Assembly: GCA_046263055.1 (NCBI GenBank) | Contig: JBHELO010000135.1 | Span: forward strand, 1 to 41,999 | Length of the DNA stretch: 41,999 nucleotides | From: DATAQC01 sp046263055 | GTDB lineage: Bacteria > Actinomycetota > Acidimicrobiia > Acidimicrobiales > AC-14 | Direction: 5' to 3' | Position numbers and translations under genes: made by a program | Shown here: positions 22,839 through 33,749 of the stretch, piece by piece | Layout of the letters: each line of letters opens with the position of its first letter | How positions within the stretch are numbered: position 1 is the first letter of the stretch | The notes under the pieces: generated by a model | Told to the model about the DNA's origin: nothing | Seen by the model: the letters and a program-made list of their open reading frames with translations, nothing else | The model's database searches: none

Positions 22839-23480
22839 ATGACCGACCCCGCCCCCGCCGCCGAGCCCATCCGGGTGCTGGTGGCCGACGACCACGCCCT
22901 GTTCCGCCGCGGGCTCATGATGGTGCTGGAGGCGGAGGGTGACATCCAGGTGGTGAGCGAGGCGCCCGACGGTGAGGTGGCGGTGGCCAAGGTGGCCGAG
23001 TTGGCCCCCGACGTGGTGCTCATGGACCTGCGCATGCCCCACCTGGACGGCATCGAGGCCACCCGCCGGATCCGGAACGCCTTTCCAATGACCCGCATCA
23101 TCGTGCTGACGGTCAGTGACGAGGCCGACGACCTCTTCGCCGCCATCAAGGCGGGGGCCAACGGCTACCTCCTCAAGGAGGTCTCCATCGAGGAGGTGGC
23201 CGACGCCGTGCGGGCGGTGATGGCCGGGCGCAGCCTGGTGTCGCCGGCCATGGCCGCCGCCCTGCTGGCCGAGTTCGGGACGGCACCGGTCCCTGGGCCG
23301 GCCACCGGCCCGACCGGTCAGGAGCTGGAGGTCCTGCGGCGGGTCGCCCGGGGGTCGGGCGAGGCGGAGATCGCCGCCGACCTCGGGGTCACCGAGACCA
23401 CCGTGCGCAACCACGTGGCCAACTCCCTGGCCAAGCTGCAGTTCCGGGCCCGGGTCCAGTCCGCCCTCCGCCGCGACTGA
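22839..23480 (+). CDS. NarL/FixJ-type response regulator
   Basis: 213 aa. The receiver domain has the acidic pair in VLVADDHALF, the phosphoacceptor D63 in VVLMDLRMP, the switch Thr in IIVLTVSDE and the conserved Lys in GYLLKE. The C-terminal LuxR-type helix-turn-helix (about 160-208) reads EIAADLGVTETTVRNHVANSLAKL. It therefore should be a phosphorylation-controlled DNA-binding regulator. No histidine kinase is in the window, so the partner is elsewhere. A GAGGGAC ribosome site precedes the ATG. It is 12 nt behind hpf and likely on the same message. It converges with the DUF2079 gene 20 bp away. Confidence 0.93.
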   Translation: MTDPAPAAEPIRVLVADDHALFRRGLMMVLEAEGDIQVVSEAPDGEVAVAKVAELAPDVVLMDLRMPHLDGIEATRRIRNAFPMTRIIVLTVSDEADDLFAAIKAGANGYLLKEVSIEEVADAVRAVMAGRSLVSPAMAAALLAEFGTAPVPGPATGPTGQELEVLRRVARGSGEAEIAADLGVTETTVRNHVANSLAKLQFRARVQSALRRD

Positions 23481-23500
23481 CGGGCCGGACAACCGTCGGC

Positions 23501-25042
23501 TCAGCCCGTCCCGGGTGCGGCGGCGGCCGGCGGGGCATCGGGCGGGCGGATGCGCTGGGCCACCATGATGTCCTGGTGGTCGTAGCGGACGGCGAACTGG
23601 CCGGCGAGCAGTGAGTCCAGCAGGGCGGTGTCCTCGGGCGACAGGATTCGGCGGTCGAGGAGGATCCACTGGACTCCGGCCGGGTCGTCGAGGTGCTCAC
23701 CGCGCACGCCCCAGTTGACGTCCTTCCAGGGAACCGGCCATTCGTAGATCTTTGTACGGTGGGTCATGTGCGGCGCGTACTGATAGTGGACGGTCGCGGC
23801 CGCCCCTTTGGGCACCAGGGCGACGGCGGCCGCCTTGGCCCCGGCGCGGGAGTCGGGCTGAAGCGGCCAGTACCCCATGCGGTACTGCGTGCTGACCGGC
23901 GACGGCCCCCAGGCCACGGTGGCGGCCAGCGACGTGGCGGTCACCAGCCCGATCAGGAACGCCCGGATCGTGGGCGTGCGGCCGAGCAAGGCAATTGCTT
24001 CGACAGTGGCCAAGACGGCGGCGGCCAGCACGAGGGCCGCATAGTGATATTTGATCTCCCGAACGTACGGAAAGGAGGAGACGGTGTTGATGGCAAGCAT
24101 CGGGGCGCCGATGAGGAAGGTGGGCAGGGCCACCAGGGGCAGGAAGGCGAACGGGCTCAGCATCATCCGGTAGTAGTCCAGACGGTCCCGGCGAGTGACG
24201 ACATCGAGCACTTGGCCGGGATGCGTCAGCATCCTCGTCGCCACCGCGCCGGGCGAGTTGCCGAACTCACCGAAGAAGGTGTCGTAGAACGGGCCGATCC
24301 CGTTCGCGGCGGGGATGATCACGCGAGTGGCGACGAAGAACCAGGCGGTCGACAGGGCGGCGACGACGAGCCCGATCCGACGGTCGCCGCGGGCGGCGAT
24401 GAGGAGGCCCATCACGGCCATGGCCAGCGCCACGTCCTCCTTGCACGCCACCGCGACCAGGGCGCTGAGGGCGAACCACCGCCAGCGACGGGTGCGGGCC
24501 GCCCAGTAGGCGAAGAGCACCGGCGCCACTGCCAGCGCATCGGGGTGGAAGAACTCCCAGGTCATGAACTGGTAGCTGGGATGAAGGAGGATGACCGGGG
24601 CCAGGGCGAGCGCCGGCCAGCGGGCCCCACCGAACAGGTCGCGAGCCAGCAGGTAGACGGCCACCGCGCCCGACGCCTGCGCCGCCACCTGCACCACGAG
24701 GAGGAGGTGGGGACCGCCGCCGAACCAGTAGAAGGGCACCAGGAGGAGCAGGATGGGGTTGACGTGATGGCCGAAGAAGTTGAGGCCGCGGATCGTGATG
24801 AAAGGCTCGTGGAACCGGGACAGGAGCCAGATGGCCTGGTCGTAGATGCCGAGGTCGAACCCGAAGGTGCCGAACCGGTCGTGGCGCTGGAGCCCGAGAT
24901 GGATGAACACCAACGACCACGTCAGGCACACGCCAGCCAGGATCCAGGGGATGGCATCGCGGTGTCGCGTCCGCGGAGCATCGGCGTCGGGGTCGGCTGC
25001 CTGTTCGATGGGCGCCGCGTCCGACCCCTCAGTGCGAACCAC
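23501..25042 (-). CDS. DUF2079 family polytopic membrane protein
   Basis: 513 aa with about ten membrane helices. It matches DUF2079 by FDLGIYDQAIWL shortly after helix 1, then FFGHHVNPILLLLVPFYW, MTWEFFHPDALAV and CKEDVALAM. The layout resembles GT-C glycosyltransferases: an Asp-rich outer loop after the first helix and a C-terminal outer domain. A transferase role is thus plausible but not shown. The tail is Pro/Ala-rich. The GTG start is preceded at 6 nt by CAGAAT, a weak form of the leaderless hexamer found in this window. It is divergent from a GT2 gene that may make its donor. Confidence 0.8.
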   Translation of the reverse strand: MVRTEGSDAAPIEQAADPDADAPRTRHRDAIPWILAGVCLTWSLVFIHLGLQRHDRFGTFGFDLGIYDQAIWLLSRFHEPFITIRGLNFFGHHVNPILLLLVPFYWFGGGPHLLLVVQVAAQASGAVAVYLLARDLFGGARWPALALAPVILLHPSYQFMTWEFFHPDALAVAPVLFAYWAARTRRWRWFALSALVAVACKEDVALAMAVMGLLIAARGDRRIGLVVAALSTAWFFVATRVIIPAANGIGPFYDTFFGEFGNSPGAVATRMLTHPGQVLDVVTRRDRLDYYRMMLSPFAFLPLVALPTFLIGAPMLAINTVSSFPYVREIKYHYAALVLAAAVLATVEAIALLGRTPTIRAFLIGLVTATSLAATVAWGPSPVSTQYRMGYWPLQPDSRAGAKAAAVALVPKGAAATVHYQYAPHMTHRTKIYEWPVPWKDVNWGVRGEHLDDPAGVQWILLDRRILSPEDTALLDSLLAGQFAVRYDHQDIMVAQRIRPPDAPPAAAAPGTG

Positions 25043-25164
25043 CTGGAGATTCTGGCAGAGCCCGCCTTCGGGACTCGGGTGGCCCCATGGCGGGCCGGGC
25101 AGGCGGGGCGGGCGCCGATGGCGGCCCGGGGCACGTCGTCGGCCGGTGGGCGGAGACTCGGGTC

Positions 25165-25938
25165 GTGACGCCCGGTGCTGCGCTCCCGGTGGATCCTTGC
25201 CTGGCCGTGATCATGCCCTGCTACAACGAGGTCGCCACCCTGGCGGCGGCGGCCACCCGGGTGCTGGCATCCCCCTACACCCGCGAGCTGGTGATCGTCG
25301 ACGACGGCTCCACCGACGGCAGCCTGGACGCGGCCCGGGCCCTCGACGACCCTCGCGTGGCGGTGGTCCCCCAGGACCGCAACCGGGGCAAGGGGGCGGC
25401 CGTGCGCCGGGGCATCGAGTGGGTGGCGGCGTCGGCCACCGCCCCGTTCGTGCTCATCCATGACGCCGACCTGGAGTACGACCCCGCCGACTTGGCGGCC
25501 CTCGTCCAGCCCCTCCTGGACGACCGGGCCGACGTGGTGTACGGGTCGCGCTTCGTCGGTGGAGCCCCCCACCGGGTGCTCCACTTCTGGCACTCGGTGG
25601 GCAACAAGGGGCTGACCATGCTCTCCAACATGTTCACCGACCTGAACCTCACCGACATGGAGGTGGGGTACAAGGCGTTCCGCCGCGAGGTGCTGGCGTC
25701 GATCACCGTGGAGGAGGACCGCTTCGGCATCGAGCCCGAACTGACCGGGAAGATCGCCGCCGCCGGGCGCTGGCGGGTGTACGAGGTCGGCATCTCCTAC
25801 GCCGGGCGGACGTATGCGGAAGGCAAGAAGATCGGTTGGAAGGACGGCATCCGCTCGGTGGTGTGCATCGTCAAGTACTCGCCCCTGGCCATCCGCCGGC
25901 GGGTCCGTGCGGGCCGCCGCCCGGGCACCCACCGGTAG
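25165..25938 (+). CDS. GT2 family glycosyltransferase
   Basis: 257 aa from GTG 25165, chosen because GAGACT stands 6 nt before it and the GT2 core starts shortly after; an ATG at 25087 would add 26 Gly-rich residues. The core reads VIMPCYNEVATL, VIVDDGSTDGS, DRNRGKGAAVRRG and IHDADLEYDP. VGYKAFRREVL and EIDRFGIEPEL-type sequence (EEDRFGIEPELTGK) are typical of DPM1/polyprenyl-phosphate glycosyltransferases without C-terminal helices. It is soluble and would act at the inner face of the membrane. It is divergent from DUF2079 and ends 10 nt before secA, whose -10 overlaps its stop codon. Confidence 0.9.
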   Translation: MTPGAALPVDPCLAVIMPCYNEVATLAAAATRVLASPYTRELVIVDDGSTDGSLDAARALDDPRVAVVPQDRNRGKGAAVRRGIEWVAASATAPFVLIHDADLEYDPADLAALVQPLLDDRADVVYGSRFVGGAPHRVLHFWHSVGNKGLTMLSNMFTDLNLTDMEVGYKAFRREVLASITVEEDRFGIEPELTGKIAAAGRWRVYEVGISYAGRTYAEGKKIGWKDGIRSVVCIVKYSPLAIRRRVRAGRRPGTHR

Positions 25939-25941
25939 ACT
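25936..25941 (+). promoter_or_regulatory. Leaderless -10 hexamer of secA (TAGACT, 7 nt before ATG)
   Basis: TAGACT begins with the stop codon of the upstream glycosyltransferase and ends 7 nt before the secA ATG. There is no ribosome-binding sequence in the 10-nt gap. Confidence 0.5.
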
Positions 25942-25948
25942 GGCGGCC

Positions 25949-28690
<2,742 letters not shown>

Positions 28691-29800
28691 GTGCACGACT
28701 TCTCCGACGAGCTTCGGGCCGAGCGCAAGCGCCTGTCAGAGCTGGCCACCGCTCTCGACGTCGACGGGAAGCGGAAGCGCCTGACCGAGCTGGAGGCGGC
28801 GGCCTCCGACCCCGGCCTCTGGGACGACCCCGACGCGGCGCGCGCGGTCACCACCGAGATGTCGCGCGTGAAGGACGACGTCGATCTGGTCGGTGGCCTG
28901 GAGGCCCGCGTATCCGACGCCGAGGTGCTCTTCCAGCTCGGCCGTGACGAGGGCGACGATTCCGTCGAGCCCGAGCTGGCGGCGTCGGTGGCCGCCCTGG
29001 GGCGCGACTTCGACGCCTTGGAGCTGCGCTCGCTGTACACCGGCGACCACGACGAGGGCGACGCAGTGTGCGAGGTGCACTCCGGCGCCGGCGGCACCGA
29101 CTCCCAGGACTGGGCCGAGATGCTCCTGCGCATGTACCTGCGGTGGGCGGAGCGGCGGGGCTTCGAGGTGGAGTTGGACGAGGCGTCCTCGGGAGGCGAG
29201 GCGGGCATCACGTCGGCCACCTTCATCGTGCGGGGCCGCTACGCCTACGGCCTGCTGTCGGCCGAGAAGGGCGTGCACCGCCTGGTGCGCATCTCGCCGT
29301 TCGACGCCCAGTCCCGCCGCCACACCGCCTTCGCCTCCTTCGACGCCGTCCCCTTCCTGGCGGACGTCAGCGACGAGGTGGACATCGACGAGAAGGACCT
29401 GCGCATCGACACCTACCGGTCGTCGGGCGCCGGCGGCCAGCACGTGAACGTCACCGACTCGGCGGTGCGCATCACCCACCTGCCCACCGGCATCGTGGTG
29501 TCCTGCCAGAACCAGCGCAGCCAGCACCAGAACAAGGCGGTGGCCATGCAGATCCTCGGCGCCAAGCTGGCCGAGCGGGCGCGCCAGGAGCGCCGGGCCG
29601 AGCTGGAGGCCCTCTCCGGCGAGCAGCGCGACGTGGCGTGGGGAAGCCAGATCCGCTCCTACGTGCTGGCCCCCTACCAGCTGGTGAAGGATCTCCGCAC
29701 CGACCACGAGACGGGCAACGTCAACGCCGTGCTCGACGGGGACCTGGACGGCTTCATGGAGGCGTGGCTCCGGTGGCGCCGCCGCACCGCGGGCCACTGA
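28691..29800 (+). CDS. prfB: Peptide chain release factor 2
   Basis: 369 aa. It ends translation at UGA and UAA. The stop-codon-reading tripeptide SPF is at 202-204 (RISPFDAQSRRH) and the catalytic GGQ at 248-250 (SSGAGGQHVN), followed by SCQNQRSQHQNKA. There is no in-frame UGA early in the gene, so the programmed frameshift that controls prfB in many bacteria is absent. Its GTG start directly touches the secA stop (TAG GTG), so reinitiation is likely and no ribosome site is needed. Confidence 0.97.
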   Translation: MHDFSDELRAERKRLSELATALDVDGKRKRLTELEAAASDPGLWDDPDAARAVTTEMSRVKDDVDLVGGLEARVSDAEVLFQLGRDEGDDSVEPELAASVAALGRDFDALELRSLYTGDHDEGDAVCEVHSGAGGTDSQDWAEMLLRMYLRWAERRGFEVELDEASSGGEAGITSATFIVRGRYAYGLLSAEKGVHRLVRISPFDAQSRRHTAFASFDAVPFLADVSDEVDIDEKDLRIDTYRSSGAGGQHVNVTDSAVRITHLPTGIVVSCQNQRSQHQNKAVAMQILGAKLAERARQERRAELEALSGEQRDVAWGSQIRSYVLAPYQLVKDLRTDHETGNVNAVLDGDLDGFMEAWLRWRRRTAGH

Positions 29801-29861
29801 ACCGGCCCGCAGCCTCTACGCGGAGTCCGGGTCGTCACCCCGTCTGGATGGTGCCCGACGT

Positions 29862-29891
29862 GGGCGCTCGAGGAGGCAATCGAGCTCGCCC
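29862..29891 (+). terminator. Bulged 10-bp hairpin after prfB
   Basis: GGGCG+CTCGA (29862-29871) pairs with TCGAG (29880-29884) and CGCCC (29887-29891), leaving a 2-nt bulge and the loop GGAGGCAA. A further inverted repeat, GGGCGG-tt-CCGCCC, follows at 29901-29914. CCGTCTGG (29840-29847) and CCAGACGG (29890-29897) could form a competing outer stem. This region lies between the prfB stop and the ftsE promoter and probably ends the secA-prfB message. Confidence 0.45.
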
Positions 29892-29927
29892 AGACGGAGC
29901 GGGCGGTTCCGCCCAGCCGGGGGGTGG

Positions 29928-29957
29928 TTGCCCACCGACGGTGTGCCTGGCTAACGT
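29928..29957 (+). promoter_or_regulatory. Candidate promoter of ftsEX (TTGCCC-18-TAACGT)
   Basis: TTGCCC at 29928-29933 and TAACGT at 29952-29957 are 18 bp apart. Transcription would begin near 29964, giving ftsE a leader of about 40 nt. The leader has no strong ribosome-binding sequence. Confidence 0.45.
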
Positions 29958-30002
29958 GTCCTGTCGGCCGTCCGTCGGGACCTGCGCCGGCTCCCCCTCC
30001 TC

Positions 30003-30689
30003 ATGATCCGGATCGAGAACGTCACCAAGACGTACAAGGGCGGCGTCACCGCCCTGCGAGGCGTCTCCCTCGACATCCAGAAGCAGGAGTTCGTGTTCCT
30101 CGTAGGCCCCACCGGCTCGGGGAAGTCCACGCTCATCCGGCTTCTCATCAAGGAGGACAAGCCCGACGGCGGGCGCATCTGGGTGGCGGGCAAGGACATC
30201 GGCCAGCTCAGCTCGTGGAAGGTGCCCCTCCTGCGCCGGAACATCGGCTGCGTGTTCCAGGACTTCAAGCTCCTGGTCAACAAGACGGCCTACGAGAACG
30301 TGGCCTTCGCCCTGGAGGTCATCGGCCGCCCGGCCCACGTCATCCGGGCCCAGGTCCCCCAGGTGCTCGACCTCGTGGGGCTGTCCAAGAAGCACGACAA
30401 CCTGCCCCACGAGCTGTCGGGTGGCGAGCAGCAGCGGGTGTCCATCGCCCGGGCCTTCGTCAACCGGCCGCTGATCCTGCTGGCCGACGAGCCCACCGGC
30501 AACCTGGACCCGTCCACGTCGGTGGGCATCATGCGCCTGCTCGACCGCATCAACCGCGCCGGCACCACCGTGGTCATGGCCACCCACGACCACAACATCG
30601 TGGACACCATGCGCCGCCGGGTCATCGAGCTGGACCGGGGCTCCCTCGTGCGCGACCAGGCTCGCGGGGTGTACGGAGCCTTCACCTGA
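30003..30689 (+). CDS. ftsE: FtsE, cell-division ABC transporter ATPase
   Basis: 228 aa. It partners with FtsX to turn on peptidoglycan hydrolases at the division site. ABC motifs are complete: Walker A GPTGSGKST at 35-43, the Q-loop VFQDFKLL, the signature LSGGEQQRVSIARA, Walker B LILLADEPTGNLD and the switch His in MATHDHNI. The opening MIRIENVTKTYKGGVTAL is family-typical. ftsX follows 52 nt later. No smpB gene follows ftsX, unlike in many actinobacteria. Confidence 0.97.
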   Translation: MIRIENVTKTYKGGVTALRGVSLDIQKQEFVFLVGPTGSGKSTLIRLLIKEDKPDGGRIWVAGKDIGQLSSWKVPLLRRNIGCVFQDFKLLVNKTAYENVAFALEVIGRPAHVIRAQVPQVLDLVGLSKKHDNLPHELSGGEQQRVSIARAFVNRPLILLADEPTGNLDPSTSVGIMRLLDRINRAGTTVVMATHDHNIVDTMRRRVIELDRGSLVRDQARGVYGAFT

Positions 30690-30741
30690 GCGTGGGACGG
30701 GGCGAGGCCGGGACGGCCGGGACGGGGAAGGCGGGCGCGCC

Positions 30742-31635
30742 GTGGCGATGAAGGTCGACTACGTCGCCAAGGAGACGGTCTCCAACCTCCGGCGCAACCT
30801 GTCGATGGCGTCGGCCGCCCTGATCACGGTGGCGGTGTCGCTGACCCTGGCGGGCGGGGCCCTGCTGGTGAAACGGGGCGTGGACCGGGCCACCATCCAG
30901 TGGCGCGGCAACGTGGAGCTGTCCATCTTCATGAAGCCCGACGCCGCCCCCACCGAGTCCGACGCCGTGAACCGCCAGCTCCTGGCCATGCCCGAGGTCA
31001 AGCGGTTCCACTACGTCTCCAAGCCTGACGCCTTCATCGAGTTCAAGAAGATCTTCGCCAACGAGCCCGACGTCCGCGACGCCATCACCGTGGACCAGAT
31101 CCCACCCTCGTACCGGGTGGTGCCCCGCCGGGCCGAGCAGACCAAGCTCATCGGGGACCGGTTCAACAACACCGCCGGGGTGCTGCGGGTGAGCTACGCC
31201 AAGGACGAGGTGGAGGCGCTGGTGTCCATCACCAAGTTCCTCCAGATCATGCTGTGGGGTGTGGCCCTGGTGCTGCTGGGGGCGGCCGCCCTGCTGATCC
31301 TGAACACCATCCGCATGGCCATCTTCGCCCGCCGCCGGGAGGTGGCGGTCATGAAGCTGGTGGGGGCCACCAACTGGTTCATCCGGGTCCCCTTCATGCT
31401 GGAGGGCATGGTCCAGGGGGTGATCGGGGCCCTGGGTGCCTTCTCCCTCGTGTGGATCCTGCGCAGCTTCTTCCAGCGCTGGATCCAGGGGTCGCACAGC
31501 GATGTCCAGCTCTTCAAGCAGTTCCTCGTCACCGGCAGCGACGTGATGGGCACCGGCATCCTGCTGGTGGTCGTGGGGATGGTGGTGGGCACGGTCGGCT
31601 CGGCCGTGGCCGTCAGCCGCTTCCTCGACGTCTGA
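30742..31635 (+). CDS. ftsX: FtsX, cell-division membrane protein
   Basis: 297 aa, the membrane partner of FtsE. A first helix lies near residues 22-42, followed by an outer domain of about 115 residues (MPEVKRFHYVSKPDAFIEFKK region), which in other bacteria contacts amidase activators or hydrolases. Three further helices lie at about 168-190, 218-240 and 266-290. RRREVAVMKLVGATNWFIRVPFMLEG is the conserved cytoplasmic stretch before helix 3. GTG 30742 and ATG 30748 are both possible starts, differing by two residues; a GGGGAAGG ribosome site stands about 12 nt before the GTG. Confidence 0.96.
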   Translation: MAMKVDYVAKETVSNLRRNLSMASAALITVAVSLTLAGGALLVKRGVDRATIQWRGNVELSIFMKPDAAPTESDAVNRQLLAMPEVKRFHYVSKPDAFIEFKKIFANEPDVRDAITVDQIPPSYRVVPRRAEQTKLIGDRFNNTAGVLRVSYAKDEVEALVSITKFLQIMLWGVALVLLGAAALLILNTIRMAIFARRREVAVMKLVGATNWFIRVPFMLEGMVQGVIGALGAFSLVWILRSFFQRWIQGSHSDVQLFKQFLVTGSDVMGTGILLVVVGMVVGTVGSAVAVSRFLDV

Positions 31636-31673
31636 CGGGGCCGCCCGCTGTGGGCCGCCGGCGGGACGCCCCG
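31636..31673. terminator. Hairpin between convergent ftsX and GNAT genes
   Basis: CGGGGCCGCCCGC (31636-31648) and GCGGGACGCCCCG (31661-31673) pair at 11 of 13 positions around a 12-nt loop. It fills the 41-bp gap between the two stop codons and could end transcription from both sides. Confidence 0.5.
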
Positions 31674-31676
31674 CGC

Positions 31677-32279
31677 TCAGCGCACCCAGGCGGACAGGAG
31701 CTCCTCGCTGCGCTCCGACCACTCCTCGGCGGTGAGGGCGAAGCGGATGTGGTCCTCCCACACGCCGTTGATGGCCAGGTAGCGCACGGCCACCCCCTCG
31801 TCTCGCAGCCCGAGCTTCTCGACCACCCGCCGGCTGGCCCGGTTGCGGGGGATGATCGCCACCTGCAGGCGGTGGAGGCGGAGGTCCTCGAAGGCGAAGC
31901 GGGCCACCGTGATCAGGGCCTCGGGCACGTAGCCCTGCCCGGCGCGAGCCTGGTCGATCCAGTAGCCGATGTAGGCGTTCTGGAACGGTCCCCGCTGCAC
32001 ACCGGAGACGTTGATCTCCCCGGCCAGGTGGCCGTCCACGAAGATGCCGAAGCCGTAGCCCGTGCCCAGCTGCCACTCCCGCTGGCGGGCGCCGCAGCGG
32101 GCCCCGAAGGCGGCCAGGTCGGAGGTGTCGTCGGGGTTCCCGGGCGGCGGAGCCGGCTCCCACTTCAGTAGCCACCCCACGTTGCGGCGCCGCACCTCCC
32201 GCCACTCCCGGAAGTCGGTGGAGGCGAGCGGGCGGAGGAGGACCCGGCGCCCCCGGAGCTCGTCGGGGATGGCGGTCAC
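31677..32279 (-). CDS. GNAT N-acetyltransferase, RimJ/RimL type
   Basis: 200 aa. It has the RimJ-like pattern: RGRRVLLRPLASTDFREW at the start, a middle GEINVSGVQRGPFQNAYIGYWID, the acetyl-CoA loop QARAGQGYVPEAL and the final IIPRNRASRRVVEKLGLRDEGV. Such enzymes acetylate N-termini of ribosomal proteins or small amines; the target here is unknown. The GTG start overlaps the Ppx stop (GTGA at 32276-32279). It is the last gene of the minus-strand operon. Confidence 0.9.
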   Translation of the reverse strand: MTAIPDELRGRRVLLRPLASTDFREWREVRRRNVGWLLKWEPAPPPGNPDDTSDLAAFGARCGARQREWQLGTGYGFGIFVDGHLAGEINVSGVQRGPFQNAYIGYWIDQARAGQGYVPEALITVARFAFEDLRLHRLQVAIIPRNRASRRVVEKLGLRDEGVAVRYLAINGVWEDHIRFALTAEEWSERSEELLSAWVR

Positions 32280-33190
32280 GGCGCGCCGAGGACGCTGGCC
32301 ACGAGGCCGTCGAGGATGTCGGACTCGCTGACCAGGCAGTCGTCGTGGTCGAAGTAGCGCAGGATGGCCACCAGGATGGCGGTGCCGGCCACGATGACGT
32401 CCACCCGCCCCGCCTCCAGTCCGGGGTTGGCGGCCCGGGCGGTGCGCGTCTCGGTGGCCAGGGTGCGGAACACGTCTTCGGCCGCCTCCCGGGTGAGCGT
32501 GAAGTGGTGGACCCTGTGGCGGTCGTATGTGGCCAGGCCCATCTCCACCGCGGCCACGGTGGTGACGGTGCCCGCCAGCCCGACCAGGCGGCGGGCCTCG
32601 GCCGCCTCCGGCAGGTCCCGGGCCACGTCGTCGAGCCAGTCCCGGGCCACCGACAGGACCTGGGAGAGCTCCTCGGGCGCCGGTGGGTCCGAGTGCAGGT
32701 ACTTCTCGGTGAGGCGGACGCAGCCCATGTCGGTGGACACCACACCCGTCGGCTCGGTGGTGCCCACCGCGAACTCGGTGGACCCGCCACCGATGTCCAC
32801 CACCAGGAACGGGCCGTCGGCGGGGTCCAGCTCGGCGGTGGCGCCCAGGAACGACAACCGAGCTTCCTCGGCCCCGGGAAGGAGCTCCGGACGGGTGCCG
32901 ACCGCCGCCTCGGCGGCGGCGAAGAAGGCGTCCCGGTTGGCGGCGTCGCGGGCGGCCGAGGTGGCCGTCATGCGCACCCGCCCGACGCCGTGGGTGTCCA
33001 TGACCGCCCGGTACTCGCGCAGCACCGCCACCGTGCGCTCCACCGCCTCGTCGGCCATGGCCCCAGTGGCGTCCACGCCCTGGCCCAGCCGGGTGATGCG
33101 CATGAGGCGCTCGAGGGTGGCGCCCGACTCGTCGGCCACCAGCAGGCGGGTGGAGTTGGTGCCGCAGTCGATGGCCGCCACCGCGCTCAT
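32276..33190 (-). CDS. ppx: Exopolyphosphatase / pppGpp phosphohydrolase (Ppx/GppA), short form
   Basis: 304 aa of the ASKHA fold. AIDCGTNSTRLLV is the first phosphate loop, TATSAARDAANRD and LLPGAEEARLSFLGA follow, VVDIGGGSTEFAVG is the second loop and VGLAGTVTTVAAV the adenosine-type motif. It removes end phosphates from polyphosphate or pppGpp. The C-terminal HD-like domain of the 500-residue enzymes is absent, as in the short actinobacterial Ppx. ATG 33190 overlaps the DUF501 stop (ATGA). From memory the DUF501-Ppx pair beside eno and the ftsB-like gene is conserved in actinobacteria. Confidence 0.95.
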   Translation of the reverse strand: MSAVAAIDCGTNSTRLLVADESGATLERLMRITRLGQGVDATGAMADEAVERTVAVLREYRAVMDTHGVGRVRMTATSAARDAANRDAFFAAAEAAVGTRPELLPGAEEARLSFLGATAELDPADGPFLVVDIGGGSTEFAVGTTEPTGVVSTDMGCVRLTEKYLHSDPPAPEELSQVLSVARDWLDDVARDLPEAAEARRLVGLAGTVTTVAAVEMGLATYDRHRVHHFTLTREAAEDVFRTLATETRTARAANPGLEAGRVDVIVAGTAILVAILRYFDHDDCLVSESDILDGLVASVLGAP

Positions 33191-33657
33191 CGAGCGCCCT
33201 GCTCGGCCAGGCGGCGCGCCACCCAGCGGCCGACGGGGTCGTCACCCCCCGCCAGGTGCCAGGCGTAGTGGGCGTGGAGGCATTTGACGCCCTGGCCGGT
33301 GCCGCCCACCCCGCCCGAGGGGCGGGGGCCGGGGTGGTCGGGGGGCAGGGCGGCGTCGCGCTCGGCCGCGTAGCGGGCATGGGCCCGGCCCAACTCGCCG
33401 GCGTCCACCTCGGCGGCCGCCGCCCGCACCCCGCCGGCGGCCTCGACGGTGCTCACCAGGCGGCGCAGGCCGGGGTCGACGAGCCACCACCGGGTGGGCA
33501 TGGGCGTGCCGTCGCGGAGCAGGGGGGCGTTGCGGATGACCACCGGGTTCCCGGCCGCGTCGCGCACGACCACCTCGAAGTCGCCGCTCGGCGGCCGGCC
33601 CAGGAGGGCCGCCACCGCCGCCCGGTCGGCGTCGTCGACGGTCGGCACCCGGCTCAC
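33187..33657 (-). CDS. DUF501 family protein
   Basis: 156 aa matching the actinobacterial DUF501 family: LLGRPPSGDFEVVVRDAAGNPVVIRNAPLL near the start, GTPMPTRWWLVDP in the middle, and GGVGGTGQGVKCLHAHYAWHLAGGDDPVGRWVA at the end, with a conserved CLHAHYA cluster that could hold a metal or a catalytic Cys/His. Function unknown. The GTG start overlaps the stop of a 31-codon small ORF (GTGA at 33654-33657), and its stop overlaps ppx. Its conserved place between the ftsB-like gene and ppx suggests a link to cell-envelope or phosphate metabolism, which is only an inference. Confidence 0.9.
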   Translation of the reverse strand: MSRVPTVDDADRAAVAALLGRPPSGDFEVVVRDAAGNPVVIRNAPLLRDGTPMPTRWWLVDPGLRRLVSTVEAAGGVRAAAAEVDAGELGRAHARYAAERDAALPPDHPGPRPSGGVGGTGQGVKCLHAHYAWHLAGGDDPVGRWVARRLAEQGAR

Positions 33658-33749
33658 GGAGCGTCCGGGAGCGACTTGCGCCGGTCCATCGCCTCCACCA
33701 CCGCCCTGTGGCCCAGGAGCGCCCAGGCAGGCTCCCGCCGGTTCCTCAC
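33654..33749 (-). CDS. 31-aa small ORF bridging DUF72 and DUF501
   Basis: A 31-codon frame fills the whole gap between two genes. Its GTG overlaps the DUF72 stop (GTGA, 33746-33749), and its TGA overlaps the DUF501 start (GTGA, 33654-33657). The product starts MRNRREPAWALLGHRAVV and ends DRRKSLPDAP: basic, with a short hydrophobic middle and no known domain. Two exact 4-nt overlaps, of the same type as those joining the other genes of this operon, make it likely that ribosomes pass through it. It may be a real microprotein or only a coupling device. Confidence 0.55.
   Translation of the reverse strand: MRNRREPAWALLGHRAVVEAMDRRKSLPDAP

Noticed and set aside
28691..28800. A programmed frameshift in prfB
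   Set aside because: No in-frame UGA or slippery site is present in the early codons; the frame is open throughout.
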